A DNA stretch of 64,000 bases from Muricomes sp049840515 (GTDB lineage: Bacteria > Bacillota > Clostridia > Lachnospirales > Lachnospiraceae). The stretch spans positions 1 to 64,000 of the forward strand of contig JASGKW010000026.1 of the NCBI GenBank assembly GCA_049840515.1, in the 5' to 3' direction. The notes below the pieces were generated by a model. The model was not told where the DNA came from, ran no database searches, and worked only from the letters and a program-made list of their open reading frames with translations. The first letter of the stretch is position 1; the number at the start of each line of letters is the position of its first letter. Positions 34,395 through 43,352 of this stretch are shown in pieces. The translations under genes and the position numbers were made by a program.

Positions 34395-35573
34395 ATGAAT
34401 CTGGATTTACATTTGACAACCTCGTGCAATATGAAATGTAGTTTTTGTGGAGCATGGGAGCAAGATATTGATTGCAGTACAATGGAAACCACAAGTGTAT
34501 ACTCCGCATTAATTGAAGGAAAAAAGTTTGGATATAAAGTTGTTACATTGACAGGCGGAGAACCACTCTTACATCCGGATATACAGGAAATTATAAAATA
34601 TGCATCGCAATTAGGCTATTGGGTTTGTATTACGACGAATGGGCTGGCTATAACAGATGAGATAATTGACACTGTAAAAAATAGCCGCTGCATATTGAGA
34701 GTAAGTTTACATACGTTAAATCGGGAATTTCATGAAAAAATGACAGGAGTGGATTCGTGGGACAATGTTGTTCATAATATAGGCAAACTAAGCGCTAATT
34801 CCGTTTATTACGGTTTGGGAATGACTGTGTATGAAGAGAATATCGAAGAAATACCGCTGCTTGCAAAATTTGCATGGGAAAAGAAAGGTTCTTTTATCCG
34901 CTTTACTCCTGTAGTGAGTGTACGGCAGGGGCAGGGGTTAAAGTGCGGTGCTGACTTCTATTACAAAATGCTGCTTGCCATATGCAGAATTGCTGTCCGT
35001 AATTTTCCATTGTTAGATTACAAAAAGAATGGGGCGTTATCAGGAAAACATATGCTGGATATCATGCTGACCAGGCAATGTGCAGCGGGAAGTACAATGT
35101 TCATTATACTAGATGCGAAGAATAATATAGTTCCGTGTTCGTTTATTGAGCAGAAATACGAATTATATGAGCAGGGATTTGAGAAAGCACAGGATTTTGA
35201 ACGAACCATACAGCGCATGGACGAGGTGTTTCGACAACTAGATGAGACTGGCTATGAAGGTGACTGCGCCAAATGTGTATTTGCGGATAGCTGCAAAGGA
35301 GGGTGTCTGGCAAATAAGCTGTCTGCAGGTCTGGATGTCAGCGAACAGCAGCCGATTTGCTATCGGAAGATTGTTTATAAAGTATTGTCCAATTTTAATG
35401 AGACAGAGCAGCAAACACTTATCGCTTACTGGACATCTCATTATCTGAAAAAGTGCGTAGGAGTTGAAAAGAACAAGGTGTGTTTTAGAAGGCTGCCTAT
35501 ATGGGAACTGAATTATAAGTTTGCGGAATATTCTATTTCGGATGAAGGGAGAAACCTCACATGGATATCCTGA
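34395..35573 (+). CDS. Radical SAM maturase with SPASM-like C-terminus
   Basis: Enzyme of 392 residues. The [4Fe-4S]-SAM motif is CNMKCSFC (residues ~11-18), followed by LTGGEPLLHPD and TTNGLAI as in AdoMet radical proteins. The C-terminal half has extra Cys sites (CAAGSTMFIILDAKNNIVPCS; CAKCVFADSCKGGC; QPICYRK) typical of SPASM/twitch domains of peptide-modifying enzymes. A ribosome site (GGGGGTAAG) precedes ATG 34395. It is first after the precursor and overlaps the next gene by 13 bases. The reaction, perhaps a crosslink or epimerisation, cannot be told from sequence. Confidence 0.87.
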   Translation: MNLDLHLTTSCNMKCSFCGAWEQDIDCSTMETTSVYSALIEGKKFGYKVVTLTGGEPLLHPDIQEIIKYASQLGYWVCITTNGLAITDEIIDTVKNSRCILRVSLHTLNREFHEKMTGVDSWDNVVHNIGKLSANSVYYGLGMTVYEENIEEIPLLAKFAWEKKGSFIRFTPVVSVRQGQGLKCGADFYYKMLLAICRIAVRNFPLLDYKKNGALSGKHMLDIMLTRQCAAGSTMFIILDAKNNIVPCSFIEQKYELYEQGFEKAQDFERTIQRMDEVFRQLDETGYEGDCAKCVFADSCKGGCLANKLSAGLDVSEQQPICYRKIVYKVLSNFNETEQQTLIAYWTSHYLKKCVGVEKNKVCFRRLPIWELNYKFAEYSISDEGRNLTWIS

Positions 35574-36781
35574 TGATTCAAACAGGGGTAGAAGAAAAGG
35601 AACGCAAAATGATGGGAGTCGGAAACCGGTATCGAATGAACATGCCTATGTTAGGATTACTTTATTTAAAAGAATTGACTCCCCAAGATATCAATGTTGA
35701 ATATGTGGATGAAATCAACGGATTGATAACGGAGTATAAAAAATATGATATTGTTGCTATTTCAGGTATGACCATGCACGCAAACCGCATGTACAAATTA
35801 GCGGACGAATACCGAAAACTTGGATGTCATGTTGCTGCTGGCGGAATTCATGTTTCTTTTATGCCGGAAGAATCTCTGAAACATGTGGATACTGTGATGA
35901 TTGGTGAGGGAGAGAATACATGGATTCAATTTATAGAGGACTTTAAACAGGGAAAAGCTAAGAGGATATATCAATCCAGTTGTTTTACAGATTTGAGTCA
36001 GCTCCCCATTATAGACCGCAAAATAGTAGACAGTCAAATGTATAAACCGCCATACGGAACACCTAATTCTATCATTGCAACAAGAGGGTGCCCCAACAGG
36101 TGTGATTTTTGCTGTGTGCGCAAAATGTATACGGGTTATCGGGTCAGGCCCATAGAACATGTCATCCGTGAAGTTCAAGGATTAGATGACAACGTCATAG
36201 TGTTTCAGGATGATAATTTAATAGGAGACTTAAACTATTCCAGGCAGTTAATTGATGAATTAGGCAATATGCATAAACGATGGGGAGGACAAGCCAGTAT
36301 CAATATTGCCAATCAGGCCAGTACATTAGAATTATTAGAAAAGTCAGGATGTGTATCTTTATTTATAGGATTCGAGAGTATTAACCCTGAAAGTTTGAAG
36401 AGTGTGCATAAGGCGGGGGTAAATAGGATTGATAAGTACAGTGAAAATATAAAAAAGATACAAGACAGAGGCATAAAAATTATCGGGTCGTTTATTGTGG
36501 GGATGGATTATGATACGGAAGCAAGTATTAATGAATTGTACGAGTTTATCGTGAATAGTAAAATTGATTTACCGATTGTAAATTGTCTGACGCCATTCCC
36601 CGGGACGGAGTTATTTTTTAAACTAGAAAATGAAGGACGCATTGTTGATTATAATTGGGAACGTTACAACTTAACTCAGGTTGTGATTCAGCCAAAAACA
36701 ATGACGATGGAGAAACTTCAGTTTCAATATGATACACTCGTTCATTACTTAAATAAGCAAGTGGTTAAGTACGGATTTTAG
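35561..36781 (+). CDS. B12-binding-type radical SAM enzyme, candidate peptide C-methyltransferase
   Basis: Protein of 406 residues. The N-terminal ~130 residues form a B12-binding-like Rossmann domain (VAISGMTMHANRMYKLADEYR, GGIHVSFMPEESL), without the classical DxHxxG. The radical SAM core has CPNRCDFC (~residues 176-183), FQDDNLIGD and FIGFESINPESL. Such class B enzymes often C-methylate unactivated positions in natural products. It starts inside the previous gene. In this locus the likely substrate is the precursor peptide, but a lipid or a cofactor is also possible. Confidence 0.85.
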   Translation: MDILMIQTGVEEKERKMMGVGNRYRMNMPMLGLLYLKELTPQDINVEYVDEINGLITEYKKYDIVAISGMTMHANRMYKLADEYRKLGCHVAAGGIHVSFMPEESLKHVDTVMIGEGENTWIQFIEDFKQGKAKRIYQSSCFTDLSQLPIIDRKIVDSQMYKPPYGTPNSIIATRGCPNRCDFCCVRKMYTGYRVRPIEHVIREVQGLDDNVIVFQDDNLIGDLNYSRQLIDELGNMHKRWGGQASINIANQASTLELLEKSGCVSLFIGFESINPESLKSVHKAGVNRIDKYSENIKKIQDRGIKIIGSFIVGMDYDTEASINELYEFIVNSKIDLPIVNCLTPFPGTELFFKLENEGRIVDYNWERYNLTQVVIQPKTMTMEKLQFQYDTLVHYLNKQVVKYGF

Positions 36782-36821
36782 TGAGGAACAAAGCTATGTA
36801 ATACTCATGTAGGAGGAGCCG

Positions 36822-37718
36822 ATGCAAGCAATCATAATAAATAATTTGCATAAGTATTATGGAAATTTTCATGCGCTTAAGGGAGTTGATTTGGAAATAA
36901 AAAAGGGGGAGGTATTTGGCTTCATAGGGCCGAACGGTTCGGGCAAGACAACGATGCTTGAATGTACTATGGGATTGCGCAAGTTTGATTCTGGAAACGT
37001 ACACATTTTCAATTATGATGTAGTGAAAGACCATAAAAAGATTGTTCATATCGTGGGAGCGCAGCTGCAGGAGTCTGAATTGGCTAAATCCATCAAGGTT
37101 AGAGAAGCAATTCAATTACAGGGAGCCATATTTCATATGAAACCAAATGTTCAGGAATTGTTAGAACAGTTTGGATTAGCTGATAAAGGTAATGTGTATT
37201 ATTCCTCTCTCTCAGGCGGCCAAAAACAAAAACTATTTATTCTGTTAGCTCAATTGCATAACCCGGAAGTGCTGATATTGGATGAATTATCAACCGGACT
37301 GGACCCAGTTGCAAGAAGTTCTATGTGGAATGAAATATTACAGTTAAAAGCAGCAGGAAAAACGGTATTATTATCGACGCATTATATGGAGGAGGCTGAA
37401 TTTGTCTGTGATAGAGTGGCTGTCATTTATGATGGCAGTATCATTGACATAGGTGCCCCGAAAGAGCTGGTCAATCATTTACCATTTCAATATGTTGTTA
37501 CCATGTCAAAGGAGGACATGAAATACACACAAATGGAAAGGGAGTTCTACGATGTATCTATGAATGATGTGAAAAAAGTAGTGATTTATGTTGTCAATGA
37601 TAATCAAAAGAGGAAGCTGCTTAGTATCCAGAAACATGGAAAAGACTTAGATTTATCCATAAGAAGGGCCAGACTGGATGACTATTATCAACACAAAATT
37701 AATGGGGTGAAGGGTTGA
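36822..37718 (+). CDS. ABC transporter ATPase of the peptide locus (SagG-like)
   Basis: ATPase of 298 residues. Walker A GPNGSGKTT (~residues 38-46), Q-loop, signature LSGGQKQK (~130) and Walker B LILDELSTGLDP are all present. The C-terminal ~80 residues are the accessory domain common in two-component drug and peptide exporters. It drives export of the mature peptide, by position, with the permease that follows. GTAGGAGGAGC precedes ATG 36822. Confidence 0.9.
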   Translation: MQAIIINNLHKYYGNFHALKGVDLEIKKGEVFGFIGPNGSGKTTMLECTMGLRKFDSGNVHIFNYDVVKDHKKIVHIVGAQLQESELAKSIKVREAIQLQGAIFHMKPNVQELLEQFGLADKGNVYYSSLSGGQKQKLFILLAQLHNPEVLILDELSTGLDPVARSSMWNEILQLKAAGKTVLLSTHYMEEAEFVCDRVAVIYDGSIIDIGAPKELVNHLPFQYVVTMSKEDMKYTQMEREFYDVSMNDVKKVVIYVVNDNQKRKLLSIQKHGKDLDLSIRRARLDDYYQHKINGVKG

Positions 37719-37720
37719 GG

Positions 37721-38473
37721 ATGAGCTATTTAAAGGTGTTGTATATAAAAATTAAATTGTTTATGCGAGAATATGTATCAGTTTTTTTTACTGTAATGTT
37801 TTGTCCGTTGATGTTATTGATATTTGGCAGTGTGTATGGGAATGAGCCTTCCAGTATGTTTAATGGATTAGGGACAATTGACATTAGCATACCCGCATTT
37901 ACAGGATTAATTTTTTGCGGAAATGGAATTATAAGCTTTCCTATTGCGGTGGCAGCCAGCCGTGACCAGGGAGAACTGCGAAGATATAAAATGACACCAA
38001 TGTCACCGGTTGTGTATCTTATAGCAGAGATGAATGCGTATATGCTGTTATCCATTGTCGGGGTACTGATTATGGTAATCATGGGGCGGGTGCTGTATGA
38101 TGCGGCATTCCAGGGCAATGTTTTTGTGGTTTCACTTGGCATTGTATTATCCGAAGTATCCCTGTTTTCATGCGGTATGCTTGTAGCCTCTGTCTCAAAA
38201 AATGGGAAGATGGCACAGGCGCTTGGCATGCTGGTAGGTTTTCCGATGATGTTCTTGTCCGGTGCCTCTATGCCGATTGAAACTTTGCCTGACAAATTAG
38301 TGAATCTAGTGAAGTTTCTTCCGTCATACCATCAGGTCAAAATGATACGGGCGATGTGGGCAGGAGAGCAATTTGCAGGCTATAGAAATAACGCAGTCTA
38401 TTTGGTATTTACATTCATTGTCTGCTGCGCGGCATCGGTTAAATTATTTAAATGGGAAGGAAGTAGAAGATAA
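37721..38473 (+). CDS. ABC-2 type permease of the peptide locus (SagH-like)
   Basis: Membrane protein of 250 residues with six helices (for example YVSVFFTVMFCPLMLLIFGSVYG, LLSIVGVLIMVIMGRVL, LGMLVGFPMMFLSGASMPIETLP). The last segment is the ABC-2 hallmark. ATG 37721 is favoured, since the frame is open to TTG 37715, which overlaps the ATPase stop. It ends one base into the next gene. Only one permease is present, compared with two in the sag operon. Confidence 0.87.
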   Translation: MSYLKVLYIKIKLFMREYVSVFFTVMFCPLMLLIFGSVYGNEPSSMFNGLGTIDISIPAFTGLIFCGNGIISFPIAVAASRDQGELRRYKMTPMSPVVYLIAEMNAYMLLSIVGVLIMVIMGRVLYDAAFQGNVFVVSLGIVLSEVSLFSCGMLVASVSKNGKMAQALGMLVGFPMMFLSGASMPIETLPDKLVNLVKFLPSYHQVKMIRAMWAGEQFAGYRNNAVYLVFTFIVCCAASVKLFKWEGSRR

Positions 38474-39466
38474 TGAAGCAGGCAAAGAAAAAAATGAGCT
38501 TTCAGGAGTTTGAAAATAATGAGAAAGGAATTATTTGGACAGCGATTGATTTTGCTTCCAATATTCCAGCCTCAATTTATTCTGATTCTGTAGGAATAAA
38601 AGTTCCAGAAACCAGCTACCGCAGCGCTGTGATTAGTAAGAACACAAGATTAATTGGAGAAGAATATCTTCTGAATGCAAAACATAGTTCTCTGGATATG
38701 TCATTGCCAATTGGTGTGTTTAATTACTCTTATGATATAGGAGTCAAAACGGCTATGAGCAATAAAAATCTTTCTGAGGCGGAAATTATAGATAACGCTG
38801 AAGTGATAGATCTGCCAAGATATAAGATTATAAAAGATTCCTTTACATCTGTTGTGCGCTCGAGGAGAAGTATTCGTGAAATGAGCGGAGAAAAACTCAC
38901 ATTGGAGGAAGTTTCTACGATTTTATTTTATGGGGACGGGGTGACAGGTAAGTATACTTTTAATGGGGACAATTCATTGCCTGCTACAGAAACATTAGGC
39001 GGCGATTATGAAAGCACATTGCGGACGGCACCCTTCAGGCGGAGGGCTGTACCCGGTTCATCTGTATTGTATTATGCTCAACGTTGAAGGTCTGGAAAGA
39101 GGGATTTACCGGTATCTGCCTATCTATCACAAGTTACAGTTGGTACGGGTGTTAGATGGACAAGACTACGAGGAATATTTAAAGATTGCCAACTTTGGCA
39201 TTAATATTGACAGCGGCAAGGTTGGTATGGCCATATTTTATGTCTATAATTTGTATGATAATTCCAGAAAATATGGTGACATGGCAATGCAGTTTGCCTA
39301 TATTGAAGCCGGTGAAATTGCTGAAAATATCCAGTTGACTTGTACAGCATTAGAGCTGGCGGCAACGGATATTGGCGGATACGAAAAGGCCCTGACAGAA
39401 CAATTTTTAGGTGTAGATGGTTTGACAAAGCATGTGATACATCTGACTTTAACTGGTAAAAAATAG
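38473..39466 (+). CDS. sagB: SagB-type azoline dehydrogenase; single-base frameshift
   Basis: FMN-dependent nitroreductase-fold enzyme that oxidises azolines to azoles; about 330 residues. The N-terminal part has SFTSVVRSRRSIREMSGEKLTLEEV. The frame breaks in the conserved RTAPSGGGLYPVHLY motif: the sequence reads CCCTTCAGG, and removing one T at 39034-39035 restores PSGGGLYPVHLYCIMLNVEGLERGIYRY up to the stop at 39466. As written, the gene makes a truncated protein. Given the other indels in this window, an intact enzyme is likelier. Without it the product would carry azolines only. Confidence 0.85.
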
Positions 39467-39476
39467 GAGGATTACA

Positions 39477-40577
39477 ATGAAACTGTTACATAGCTATAAA
39501 ACTCAGGACAATGTTAATATTTATTTCAATGGAGAGAATGAAGTACGTTTTAGAAAAGGAATCTGGAACTATGAGGAAGCAACATTAGATTTAAATTGGT
39601 TTGAAAACGAATCCTTAAGAGATGCTGTAGTTGAGATTGTAAGTGAACTGGCAGAAGGGAAAAGTATTGAGGTGGCAGATTATCATGCAAAATATAAGCT
39701 CAGCTCAGATGATAATTCCTGTATTATTGAGTTGTTAGATGCGTTATCTGATCAGTCATATCTCAATGACGGTTCCAGTGAAGAGTTGGATATGCTTATG
39801 AAATACTTAATTGGAGGTACAGTTCCAGAGGCAATGTTAGGACAAAATGGCAATAACTTTAAGCAGGTTATGTTAATTGCAGATTCGGAACGCATGGAAA
39901 AATATTTAAAAGAGTTAGCAGATGATGTCAATTTGAATCTAACTATACTTGATAAAGAGGACAGAGATAAATTGGAGACAGCCGACATTACATCTCATTT
40001 AAATGCAATGCCCACAATCGAAAAGCAGAATGAACTAAGCGCAATGTTTGATGAATGTGTTTGCGTGATTGTTTGTATGGAAAATCCGCATATTCGATTG
40101 CTAAGAAATCTAAATCGTATTTTGCTTCAGACAGGTAAGCCAATGATTCTGTCTTTACTAGATGGACCATTCATTAGTTTAATGACTTTGAAGGGGAATG
40201 AAACAGCATGTTATGAGTGTTTCGAGAATCGTGTAATGGCACGGCTTTTAGATATGCCGGCTTACCGTAACTTTGTGAAAGAAACTGGCGGCACAATGGC
40301 AAAAAGGAAGAAGACATATGCTACCCCTATTTTGCAGACAATAGCTTCTGTTGCTTTATTTGAAGCGCTGCTCTATGTAAATGTAAACAAGGCTAAGTTA
40401 GCAGGAAGATTGCTAAATATATATGTACCCTTAATGGAGATACAGGTTCAGGATTTATTAAGAGTACCATTTTGCCCTGCATGTGGGCACATTGCAAAGG
40501 CGGCATACGATGAAATGTACACATCTTCCAGACAAATTGTTAATAAATTGATTGACACTATTGAAATCGTTGAATAG
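39477..40577 (+). CDS. sagC: SagC-type leader-binding cyclodehydratase partner (E1-like)
   Basis: Protein of 366 residues in the E1/ThiF-like family of azole peptide clusters. The N-terminal ~115 residues match a RiPP recognition element (winged helix) that binds the leader. The C-terminal part holds zinc-binding pairs CYECFENR (~240) and CPACG (~340). It delivers the precursor to the YcaO protein. GGAGG precedes ATG 39477, nine bases after the sagB stop. The usual order sagB-sagC-sagD supports the call. Confidence 0.87.
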   Translation: MKLLHSYKTQDNVNIYFNGENEVRFRKGIWNYEEATLDLNWFENESLRDAVVEIVSELAEGKSIEVADYHAKYKLSSDDNSCIIELLDALSDQSYLNDGSSEELDMLMKYLIGGTVPEAMLGQNGNNFKQVMLIADSERMEKYLKELADDVNLNLTILDKEDRDKLETADITSHLNAMPTIEKQNELSAMFDECVCVIVCMENPHIRLLRNLNRILLQTGKPMILSLLDGPFISLMTLKGNETACYECFENRVMARLLDMPAYRNFVKETGGTMAKRKKTYATPILQTIASVALFEALLYVNVNKAKLAGRLLNIYVPLMEIQVQDLLRVPFCPACGHIAKAAYDEMYTSSRQIVNKLIDTIEIVE

Positions 40578-40613
40578 TCATGCATGTTCAAATAGGAAGG
40601 AAAGGATGTTGAG

Positions 40614-41960
40614 ATGTTAGATTTTTATCCAAGCTATGTACAGTGTGTAAATAAATTTAGAAGAATTTCAGGACAGCATACAGGTATTACGGAATCACAG
40701 CTCTTGTTTTGCAATAGACGGCCATATACACCCAATTTACATGTGTGTGCAAATCAAATGCCTTCATATGAAAAAATACTAATCAGCGATAAAGCGACTA
40801 TAAGTTATCATTTGTCCGGTTATGGCATTTATCGGGAAGAGGCCATGATTCGTGTATATGGGGAGAGTATAGAGCGCTATGGTTTGTTAGTGACACCTTC
40901 TATGATTCAAGATAAAGTGATTTACAGGTCATATAATGCATTGAAAAATGAATGCCCGGATGAGGTGATAGAGTGGGAAAATATCAAAATATTTTCAGAT
41001 GAAGACTATGAGAAATTAGAGCCTATCACTAATATAAGAAATGTTACAAAGGATAGTACTGTCGGCTGGTTAAAATGTGATTCTATCTTTGATTCTAAAC
41101 AGGGATATTATCTTCCCGCACAGGCATTATTTGTTGGATATAAACCCAATGCACAACTGAATGAGTTTATGTTTATACCTGGTTTCTCCAAAGGGTCTGC
41201 GTGCCATGTATCGCACTATAAAGCATTGACCAGTGCCATTATGGAGACCGTAGAGGCAGATGCCTTTATGATAAATTGGTATACGGACCATAAAGCGAAG
41301 GAAATTATAATTGATGATTTGGATTTACTGCAGATCGCAAATCAGATTATCGGTAAAACAAATTACGATATTAAAGTACTTGATTTTACAATGGAGGATA
41401 TGCCGGGATATGCGGTCGGGGTTGTACTGCAAAATCGAGAAAAGAAAGAGCCATATATTATTATGGGATGTTCTGCGTCGCTTAATCCCAAAGAAGCCGT
41501 GTACCGGGCATTGACAGAGGCTGCTACGATTGATTACCTTGCATCCAACGGACCAATGATGCGTCCAAAGGATTATCTGTGCTCTTATGAGACGAGGAAC
41601 TTCCTGGATTTGGACAGCAATGTTTCGTATTGGTCTTCTACTATAGATTGTGATAAACGTGTAAAGGTTATTGAGAATTTATACTCAGAAAAGCGATTGT
41701 TAAGCAGTTATAGAAACTTGAGCACCGGAGATGATGGGGAAGATTTAAAATATGTTATTCAAACAATACAGAAGAAAGTAAAATATGGTATTTACATGGA
41801 TATTACTCCAATAGAAGCAGCTCGGGAAGGGGTTAAAGTAATGAGGGTGTTTTTTCCTGAGTTAGTTCAATTATCATTTCCAGGTTACCCATATAAAAAT
41901 CATAAGCGCCTGTTAGAATATGGAGGAGTTACAAATGTATTACCACACCCCTTACCTTAA
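40614..41960 (+). CDS. sagD: YcaO/SagD-type azoline cyclodehydratase
   Basis: ATP-dependent YcaO enzyme that cyclises Cys, Ser and Thr in the core peptide; 448 residues. Typical text includes ISYHLSGYGIYREEAMIRVYGESIERYG (~60-90), GFSKGSACHVSHYKALTSAIMETVEADAFM and GCSASLNPKEAVYRALTEAA. The protein ends PHPLP, the PxPxP motif that marks azoline-forming members. AAGGAAAGGATG precedes ATG 40614. The C-terminus overlaps the next gene by 26 bases. Confidence 0.93.
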   Translation: MLDFYPSYVQCVNKFRRISGQHTGITESQLLFCNRRPYTPNLHVCANQMPSYEKILISDKATISYHLSGYGIYREEAMIRVYGESIERYGLLVTPSMIQDKVIYRSYNALKNECPDEVIEWENIKIFSDEDYEKLEPITNIRNVTKDSTVGWLKCDSIFDSKQGYYLPAQALFVGYKPNAQLNEFMFIPGFSKGSACHVSHYKALTSAIMETVEADAFMINWYTDHKAKEIIIDDLDLLQIANQIIGKTNYDIKVLDFTMEDMPGYAVGVVLQNREKKEPYIIMGCSASLNPKEAVYRALTEAATIDYLASNGPMMRPKDYLCSYETRNFLDLDSNVSYWSSTIDCDKRVKVIENLYSEKRLLSSYRNLSTGDDGEDLKYVIQTIQKKVKYGIYMDITPIEAAREGVKVMRVFFPELVQLSFPGYPYKNHKRLLEYGGVTNVLPHPLP

Positions 41961-42609
41961 AATAGTGATTATTACGTGTTTGATTTGCTTCCCGTCTGCA
42001 TTTGTTTTCTTTGGAAATGCAGTGCAGATGGGAAAAATGAGTGCTGCACGGAAAAACGCTATAATGACCTGTGTTGTTTACGGCGGGTTAATTAGTATTG
42101 TATATGGGATGGGGTATTTAAGGAATGTTAGAATTGTGTTGTCAACGTGGATGATAATTGGTGCCGTAACAGGCATTCTTATTATTTTTGTTGAACTTGG
42201 AATGGCACAGCTAAAAGCAAAAAAGGAATTTGGCTCTTTTACCAGAATTATTAAGCCGCCGAAGTCATATGTGGAAGCCTTTCATATTGTCAATGTAATC
42301 TTAATTATTTTGGCGGCAGGTTTTGAAGAAATGTTATTCCGCCAGATACTAATTCGGGAGCTGTATTTGGGTCTGAATGATTATGGTTTATATATTGGCA
42401 TTGTCATGTCCAGTCTGTTATACGCAATAAATCATATTTATTTTAGCACATTTGCAGTAATGCAAAAGTTAGTAAGTGGATTAGTGTTTTCAATGCTGTT
42501 TGTGTTTAGCGGTTTCAATTTGGGAATACCCATTATAGCGCACTGTGTACAGAATGTAACGCTATATTTATTTGGAGCATATACACACGGGAAGGAGTCA
42601 AAGAAATGA
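41935..42609 (+). CDS. CPBP-family intramembrane protease (SagE-like)
   Basis: Membrane metalloprotease of the Abi/CPBP class, 224 residues, with six to seven helices. The motif EEMLFR (in LAAGFEEMLFRQILIREL) gives the glutamate pair; NHIYF and AHCVQN supply the later metal-binding residues. SagE-like proteins are thought to remove the leader after GG. ATG 41935 follows TGGAGGAG; the ATG at 41920 contains the ribosome site. It overlaps sagD and precedes a second CPBP gene by four bases of overlap. Confidence 0.85.
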   Translation: MYYHTPYLKIVIITCLICFPSAFVFFGNAVQMGKMSAARKNAIMTCVVYGGLISIVYGMGYLRNVRIVLSTWMIIGAVTGILIIFVELGMAQLKAKKEFGSFTRIIKPPKSYVEAFHIVNVILIILAAGFEEMLFRQILIRELYLGLNDYGLYIGIVMSSLLYAINHIYFSTFAVMQKLVSGLVFSMLFVFSGFNLGIPIIAHCVQNVTLYLFGAYTHGKESKK

Positions 42610-43334
42610 TGAAGTATATTATTATTTTGTTTCTGTTGACTGTTTTGACGATTGTATATGGAAAAATAATATTTTTTGTGGCAAAGAAAAAGTTTTTTTC
42701 AGTGCTTGTTCGGAAAGTTTTGAATTATAGTTCCTTAAGTAAAGTTGAGATAGAGAACTCTCTATTAGGGATGCTATACTATACATATCCCCTTTTTGTC
42801 ATAATAATCATATGCTTTGTATTCAAATATCCGATTTATGAATGGTTTTGGATAAAACATGAGGATATAGTTTCCATTCCCATTGCGATTATTACATTTA
42901 TTTCAGTTATGAGCTGTGTGTCTGGATTAGCCGAACTTTTTTTCCCAAAAACCAATTGGGTAAATGTGATTTCTAATGTTAGCTGGATTGTTTCGGTGAA
43001 CACTAGAAGGAATAGTTTGAAATTTTTGGCTTTAGTGCTGGGAGCATTTTTTGAAGAAATGTTTTTTCGGGGCGTGTGTTTTGGACTAGTATATGATATG
43101 TACCCGCAGTATCCTGTTTGGATTTCCCTTTGTTTATCTGCACTGCTGTTCGGCATTCAGCAATCCTTGTTCTCCTCAAAGAAAAAGGGGAAGTTCATAT
43201 TTTTTATATCGAGCATTGCTATGGGACTGCTTGCAGGATGTTTTATGCTCTATACAGATAGTATTCTTCCGTCGCTGATAGCACATGAATTCTTTGTGAT
43301 TTTCTATTTTATACAATTCAGCTTCAAACGGTAA
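42606..43334 (+). CDS. Second CPBP-family intramembrane protease
   Basis: Protein of 242 residues with six or more membrane helices. The motif is EEMFFRGVCFGL; AHEFFVIF near the end supplies the last conserved His. It overlaps the first CPBP gene by four bases. Two CPBP proteins in one peptide cluster are common when one gives immunity, but which does what cannot be told here. Confidence 0.83.
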   Translation: MMKYIIILFLLTVLTIVYGKIIFFVAKKKFFSVLVRKVLNYSSLSKVEIENSLLGMLYYTYPLFVIIIICFVFKYPIYEWFWIKHEDIVSIPIAIITFISVMSCVSGLAELFFPKTNWVNVISNVSWIVSVNTRRNSLKFLALVLGAFFEEMFFRGVCFGLVYDMYPQYPVWISLCLSALLFGIQQSLFSSKKKGKFIFFISSIAMGLLAGCFMLYTDSILPSLIAHEFFVIFYFIQFSFKR

Positions 43335-43352
43335 TCAGATGAGGAGGAAATT

